A DNA stretch of 34,698 nucleotides from a virus, in IMG/VR virus record IMGVR_UViG_3300017527_000306, positions 1 to 34,698 of that record. One strand, 5' to 3'. The translations under genes and the position numbers were made by a program. Under the pieces are notes generated by a model. That model worked only from the letters and a program-made list of their open reading frames with translations, was not told the origin of the DNA and searched no databases. Below are positions 30,890-34,698 of the stretch, piece by piece (within the stretch, counting starts at the first letter, position 1; every line of letters begins with the position of its first letter).

Positions 30890-32716
30890 TCACTGACAGC
30901 ACGAAACTCCACCTGACGGGAATGAAATACCTGTCATGGTTGACCCACCCACAGCAGCACCTGCTCCTTCATATGCTCCAATGTCGTACACACTATCCTG
31001 CGGTCTGGATACACCTACCAAATCATTTGTAACTGTTCCTGACACATCCGATGTTCCAGCATCGACGCCAGGGCTTCCTACTTGCAAAACAAAATTGCTA
31101 ACGCCGGAATCGGTAAACTGAGGGTCCGAACGGATGTCATTTGTAATTGTAGCTGATCCAGCGTTATTGTCTGTTGCACCACCATAAAGAAGATCATAAT
31201 CCGACGAAATGGTTGGGGTTGTCCCACCGGTTAACGAAAAGAAATAACCAGATGCATTGTTGATTATATTGTTTTTCAAAAAAAAGTCTGCATCGCAACC
31301 AACTATACAGATAGTACCATAGTCCGCAGTTCCCGATTTTACTATAGTGTTGTTGTAAATATAATACTGACCGGACAAAGATGCAGCATACCCCGCTTGC
31401 ATCAAACAGTGGGTTCCTATGCTGCCTGACGCAACACCGGCAATTAAATTGTTATATATTTTATAATCATCCTCGTTGCCATTCTCACCCGAGAAAAAGA
31501 ACCATGCGTTAGGCGAGTCATGCATATAATTATGATGGATAGAGGTTCCTTGAATGTGATAATCGCCATCAGTGGTTCTAAAGTTAAAAGCTCCGCCACC
31601 AGGGTTACTACCAGCTATACTTCCATCGAAATCATCTATTTCATTGTAAGCAAATTCTAGATTTTCAATGTCTCCCTGGTTGTCCTCGAAAGGGCTGCAA
31701 TTAGAGTAGGTAACATGAGTATAGTGATCATAACCCCCTCCTACATGCTTCATTCCTAGAATTTTGCTGTTTTCAGTGTTGACTGGGCCAATCGTTGCTG
31801 ATTTAAACTCAGCTTCTAGATCCTCATCCCAATTCACATGTAATCCAACTACACGCCAATAATCACCCCACCACGTAAGTAGACCTCGTTGAACTCCAGA
31901 TGCTTGCATTTTAGAAACTATAACATAATCACGTTGAACGGTGCCAACGCCATATCCTGAACTCAAAACGCCTATGATGCCCCCTGAAAATGACGGGTAT
32001 GCATCTCCTGGGTAACCAATCCACGAAATAGGATGCGTTGCCGTTCCATTCCTGGCGCCTGAATCCTCTCCCTCCCAATCTATTGCGCCATAGTCTTCAC
32101 TCGGTTCATTTGCATACGTTCCGGTTTTTACATACATTATGTCACCGGCTATAACACTAGAATTTTCCGCAGGATCGGAATGGTAGAAATGTTGCCAAGG
32201 CCCGTTCCCACCTCCCTCATCTGTTGACTTTAAACCATCGTCAGAGTCATCACCATTAGTAATATCAATGAAATAAATATGATTTGAACCTATTGCCCGC
32301 GCATTAAAGTTAAGATCATTTGAGTCGGCACCATCAACAGTAACGTATATTACTGATGTTGCGTCTACTGTCACAGATGAATTTAAATGAAACGTGATTT
32401 GCTGAATAGTGGTTGAAGCGTCTAATTTTGGATTATACGTTGTATCTGCCCACTCGACCATATAAGTAGCATCAGAATCACCTATGGTTTCGCAGGTGCC
32501 ATGTTCTGAATCAGTGCATACACTGATCGTTCCCACAACAGATCCCGATGCGCCGAAGTTCAGCCCCCAAACCGTGACTGCTGCACCTTTGGTTTCCGAT
32601 CCCTCCCAACCAGTTACCGGCCCCGCCGTTAAATCACTGTAAAACAAAACAGGATCAGCAGCGTAAACAACAGAACCGAAAAGAAGAAATAGAACTGCAA
32701 GGAAATATTTTTTCAT
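30890..32716 (-). CDS. Secreted IPT-like plus beta-helix protein with choice-of-anchor Q end
   Basis: Signal peptide MKKYFLAVLFLLFGSVVYA with an A-type cleavage site near residue 19. About 20-135 looks like an IPT/TIG Ig-like domain (GAAVTVWGLNFGASGS). From about 145 to 510 it is a beta-helix (ISWIGYPGDAYPSFSGG, YKIYNNLIAGV, YYIYNNTIVKSG, DFFLKNNIINNASG). The end (DPQF...FVLQVGSPGVDAGT, then SVYDIGAYEG) is the choice-of-anchor Q signature. It ends in a short Gly/Ser tail with CC. Weak ribosome binding site. Role as for the other beta-helix gene at 27804. Confidence 0.7.
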   Translation of the reverse strand: MKKYFLAVLFLLFGSVVYAADPVLFYSDLTAGPVTGWEGSETKGAAVTVWGLNFGASGSVVGTISVCTDSEHGTCETIGDSDATYMVEWADTTYNPKLDASTTIQQITFHLNSSVTVDATSVIYVTVDGADSNDLNFNARAIGSNHIYFIDITNGDDSDDGLKSTDEGGGNGPWQHFYHSDPAENSSVIAGDIMYVKTGTYANEPSEDYGAIDWEGEDSGARNGTATHPISWIGYPGDAYPSFSGGIIGVLSSGYGVGTVQRDYVIVSKMQASGVQRGLLTWWGDYWRVVGLHVNWDEDLEAEFKSATIGPVNTENSKILGMKHVGGGYDHYTHVTYSNCSPFEDNQGDIENLEFAYNEIDDFDGSIAGSNPGGGAFNFRTTDGDYHIQGTSIHHNYMHDSPNAWFFFSGENGNEDDYKIYNNLIAGVASGSIGTHCLMQAGYAASLSGQYYIYNNTIVKSGTADYGTICIVGCDADFFLKNNIINNASGYFFSLTGGTTPTISSDYDLLYGGATDNNAGSATITNDIRSDPQFTDSGVSNFVLQVGSPGVDAGTSDVSGTVTNDLVGVSRPQDSVYDIGAYEGAGAAVGGSTMTGISFPSGGVSCCQ

Positions 32717-32719
32717 GCA

Positions 32720-33337
32720 TCAACCAAAGGTACAATAAAGTGAATAAAGCATATTCCAAGATGTTGAGTCCTCATCAAATGGATTTTCAAAACCATTCGC
32801 GTATGCAGACCCCTCGTAATCATACGCGGCCCCAGAGGGTGCACCAACATCTGTACGCCCAATGGTTATGCTTGCATCTTCTGCAATCGCGGCAACCCAG
32901 TAGGTTGTTGAAGCACTCAAGGAAATAGATTCTCCTGACACATCTACAGATACCCAAGTGTCGTCATCAGCAGAGGTAATCCCTTCTATTATCCCTTCAC
33001 CTAGCAGTGCGTCAGGACCAGAACTATCGTCATATATCCCCACCTTGATGGCCTTAGTGCCTGTGCAACTATCTACATATACGTATATTTTACAAACAGT
33101 TCCACTTTCACCAACACCCGTGGTAAAATCATCAGCTATTCGATAGTCACCACTCAATGCACCCTCATCGGAGTAGGCGTTTTCATTGCCGCCCGTGTAG
33201 GTTTCCGAGCAGCCACCAGCAGCGGTAGCCTGATTAAGGTCAGTCGTAGCACAGATAATCAAACCTGGAAATACATGAACCGTAGAGCAGAGCAATAGAA
33301 ACGCAAAAAGAAGGATTAGTAAGAAAAGTTTTTTCAT
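32720..33337 (-). CDS. Secreted beta-sandwich protein (205 aa)
   Basis: N-terminal hydrophobic signal segment (MKKLFLLILLFAFLLLCSTV); the Cys at 17 lacks a proper lipobox, so cleavage by ordinary signal peptidase near 25 is more likely. The mature part reads as a jelly-roll or DUF4082-like sandwich: YRIADDFTTGVGESGTVCKI, then IKVGIYDDSSGPDALLG, WVSVDVSG and STTYWVAAIAEDAS. Such domains bind carbohydrate or serve as spacers. AGGAGA precedes the ATG. Four bases separate it from the next gene. Confidence 0.65.
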   Translation of the reverse strand: MKKLFLLILLFAFLLLCSTVHVFPGLIICATTDLNQATAAGGCSETYTGGNENAYSDEGALSGDYRIADDFTTGVGESGTVCKIYVYVDSCTGTKAIKVGIYDDSSGPDALLGEGIIEGITSADDDTWVSVDVSGESISLSASTTYWVAAIAEDASITIGRTDVGAPSGAAYDYEGSAYANGFENPFDEDSTSWNMLYSLYCTFG

Positions 33338-33346
33338 CTTAATCTC

Positions 33347-33682
33347 CTATTCTAACGAAATCTCCACAGCAGAAGGAGTGGCTGGTAGAGCCTTTGTAAA
33401 AGAAAAAGGGACGGAATCACTATGCCCCCATTGATTTACTGCTCTTACATGCCATGTATAACTACCATTAGGACATTCCGACAGGTCTGCTCGCAACCTA
33501 ACTGTATCATCATTTAAGTCTTGAGGAGAAAAGTTTGTCCAATTTACACCATTATCTTCACTAATTTGATAATGTGTAAGGTCGGCTTTTGGTACAGGAG
33601 TGCAAACCAAAAACGGTCCTGCATACACATTTGTAAACGTAAGAAACATGAACACAAAAAATAGAACTATAATTTTTTTCAT
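33347..33682 (-). CDS. Secreted FN3-like small protein (111 aa)
   Basis: Signal peptide MKKIIVLFFVFMFLTFTNVYA with cleavage after residue 21. The mature part is one Ig/FN3-like domain (DLTHYQISEDNGVNWTNFS, then YTWHVRAVNQWGHSDSVPF), a sequence type usual in phage tail proteins but normally without a signal peptide. GGGAGG lies seven bases before the ATG. Confidence 0.65.
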   Translation of the reverse strand: MKKIIVLFFVFMFLTFTNVYAGPFLVCTPVPKADLTHYQISEDNGVNWTNFSPQDLNDDTVRLRADLSECPNGSYTWHVRAVNQWGHSDSVPFSFTKALPATPSAVEISLE

Positions 33683-33695
33683 TTAAGCCTCCCTA

Positions 33696-34698
33696 TTAAG
33701 TTGGTGTCATCAAATAACGTACAGTGCAGTTCACATTCGTATGATGGAGTGACGTACTTGCCCCGCTGGTTACCCAATCAACCCAGTCATTAGCGTTGTG
33801 GACAGCATCGCCAAAAGAAGTGTCTGAGAATGTTGTCCTATCTCCATCGGGGTTATCAACTCCTATGGTCCACACACCATCCATAGCGACACAATTATCC
33901 CCGTTAGAATCACATTCTCTTATCACACCTGTTATGGTGGCCCCTGAAACTAAGCAGTCCACAGATACTATGGTTGCATCACCATAGTCAGGCACTTTAA
34001 ACAACCCAAAATCATGACCTGTAGGGCTGACACCAGAGATTACAAAGTCTGCCTGTTTGGTGACTCCACTGGTAAAATACAAAGAACCATTGACCGATGA
34101 GTATATAGTGTTAGGGGTAGTTACGCCAGTTGTAACATTCAGGTTTTTAACATCTACACCTTCATTAGAATCGGTTGTGTAAACCCGTAAGATCCCTTCT
34201 GCACCAGTAGAGTCAAAACTAATTGCCTGGGGGTTGTCGTCTATTAAATCCCAATCAAGTGCATGGCTTGTGGTAAAGTCTCCCGACTCTGCATTGAATG
34301 CCTGGTCCCATCCAGTGCCTACCCTAAACGCTATTGATGTTTCCGCATCACCTGCGTCCAAATCCTCAGCGCCAAAGGCATGTAATTCACCAGCAGAGTG
34401 AGCAGCATTTGTCCAACCAACATAAAACCCTGTGCAAATTTCCGCAGCACCGTCCATGGCTTCCAAAGATGAGCTTGATGAATATGCTTCAAAACCACTA
34501 CCGGCTACATTGTCTTCGTAGTTTACTATTGGTCGATATGAGGAAAACTGCGCTCCGGAGAAAGTGTATGCGGTGGTTGTGTAGTCTTGCATATTTAGAT
34601 ATATGGCATTAGCTGTACCATCATAAGTCGCTGCACTCCAATCAAGGTCGATTAGCGTGGTTGCATCTGATAGTGCTTCATCATCATCTTGGATGTTA
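33696..34698 (-). CDS. Fibre-like structural protein, N-terminus outside window
   Basis: The frame stays open to the right edge, so the Met at 34592 is internal and the gene begins beyond the window. The visible 334 residues are Gly/Ser/Thr/Asp-rich and beta-like with no hydrophobic core pattern of an enzyme. They include short repeats such as SGVTKQADFVISGVSPTG and ATITGVIRECDSNGD, and end WVTSGASTSLHHTNVNCTVRYLM. It is probably a tail fibre or decoration protein. Whether it has a signal peptide like the next three genes cannot be seen. Confidence 0.55.
   Translation of the reverse strand, partial: NIQDDDEALSDATTLIDLDWSAATYDGTANAIYLNMQDYTTTAYTFSGAQFSSYRPIVNYEDNVAGSGFEAYSSSSSLEAMDGAAEICTGFYVGWTNAAHSAGELHAFGAEDLDAGDAETSIAFRVGTGWDQAFNAESGDFTTSHALDWDLIDDNPQAISFDSTGAEGILRVYTTDSNEGVDVKNLNVTTGVTTPNTIYSSVNGSLYFTSGVTKQADFVISGVSPTGHDFGLFKVPDYGDATIVSVDCLVSGATITGVIRECDSNGDNCVAMDGVWTIGVDNPDGDRTTFSDTSFGDAVHNANDWVDWVTSGASTSLHHTNVNCTVRYLMTPT

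Noticed and set aside
1-34698. CRISPR arrays, insertion sequences, integrase or attachment sites
   Set aside because: No regularly spaced repeats, transposase or integrase motifs were seen on either strand.

Overview
The window is a densely packed stretch of a tailed-phage genome (Caudoviricetes), most likely an uncultivated, podovirus-like phage. It is AT-rich, the genes are short and overlapping, and almost every gene has a strong AAGGAG-type ribosome binding site. The two halves converge: all genes from 1 to about 15,713 are on the + strand, and all genes from 15,710 to the right edge are on the - strand. Both edges cut a gene. The host cannot be fixed. A lipobox protein, Sec-type signal peptides and an M23 endolysin fit a bacterial, possibly Gram-negative, host. 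No integrase, repressor, portal, capsid, terminase or RNA polymerase is visible here, so lifestyle and packaging type cannot be judged.

Left half (early/replication, + strand). It opens with the tail of a PD-(D/E)XK nuclease. Then come a J-domain protein, a VWA-domain protein, a Sak4-like ATPase and a DUF669-like ssDNA-binding candidate, which together look like a single-strand-annealing recombination module. A strong intrinsic terminator at 4831-4895 closes that block. The next block holds a ParB-methyltransferase fusion, an RHH regulator, a host-like lipoprotein, a DUF5662-like protein and many small zinc-ribbon or single-TM peptides. The replication core follows: a UDG-family-A DNA polymerase fusion, a formyltransferase behind a candidate structured leader RNA, a DUF4406-like protein and a DUF3987-like helicase/ATPase.

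Right half (late, - strand, read right to left). First is a truncated fibre-like gene at the edge. It is followed by a cassette of predicted secreted beta-rich proteins (FN3-like, beta-sandwich, two parallel beta-helices), with a lysis cluster between the two helices (small membrane proteins, M23 endolysin). A holin candidate, three head-tail adaptor-like proteins, a beta-propeller-like tail nozzle and a 94-aa protein come next. Last are three genes in the order of T7 gp14-gp15-gp16 (279, 353 and 1583 aa), the last with an ADP-ribosyltransferase-like domain.

The most unusual signals are: (i) four phage late genes with Sec signal peptides; (ii) an ART-like domain bracketed by a repeated MGFQ..YE motif in the putative ejection protein; (iii) an 18-bp palindromic element found three times, always upstream of and co-oriented with a gene; (iv) a possible three-way-junction RNA before the formyltransferase; (v) an in-frame dual start in a membrane protein. 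All functional calls come from reading motifs by eye; no database search was run.
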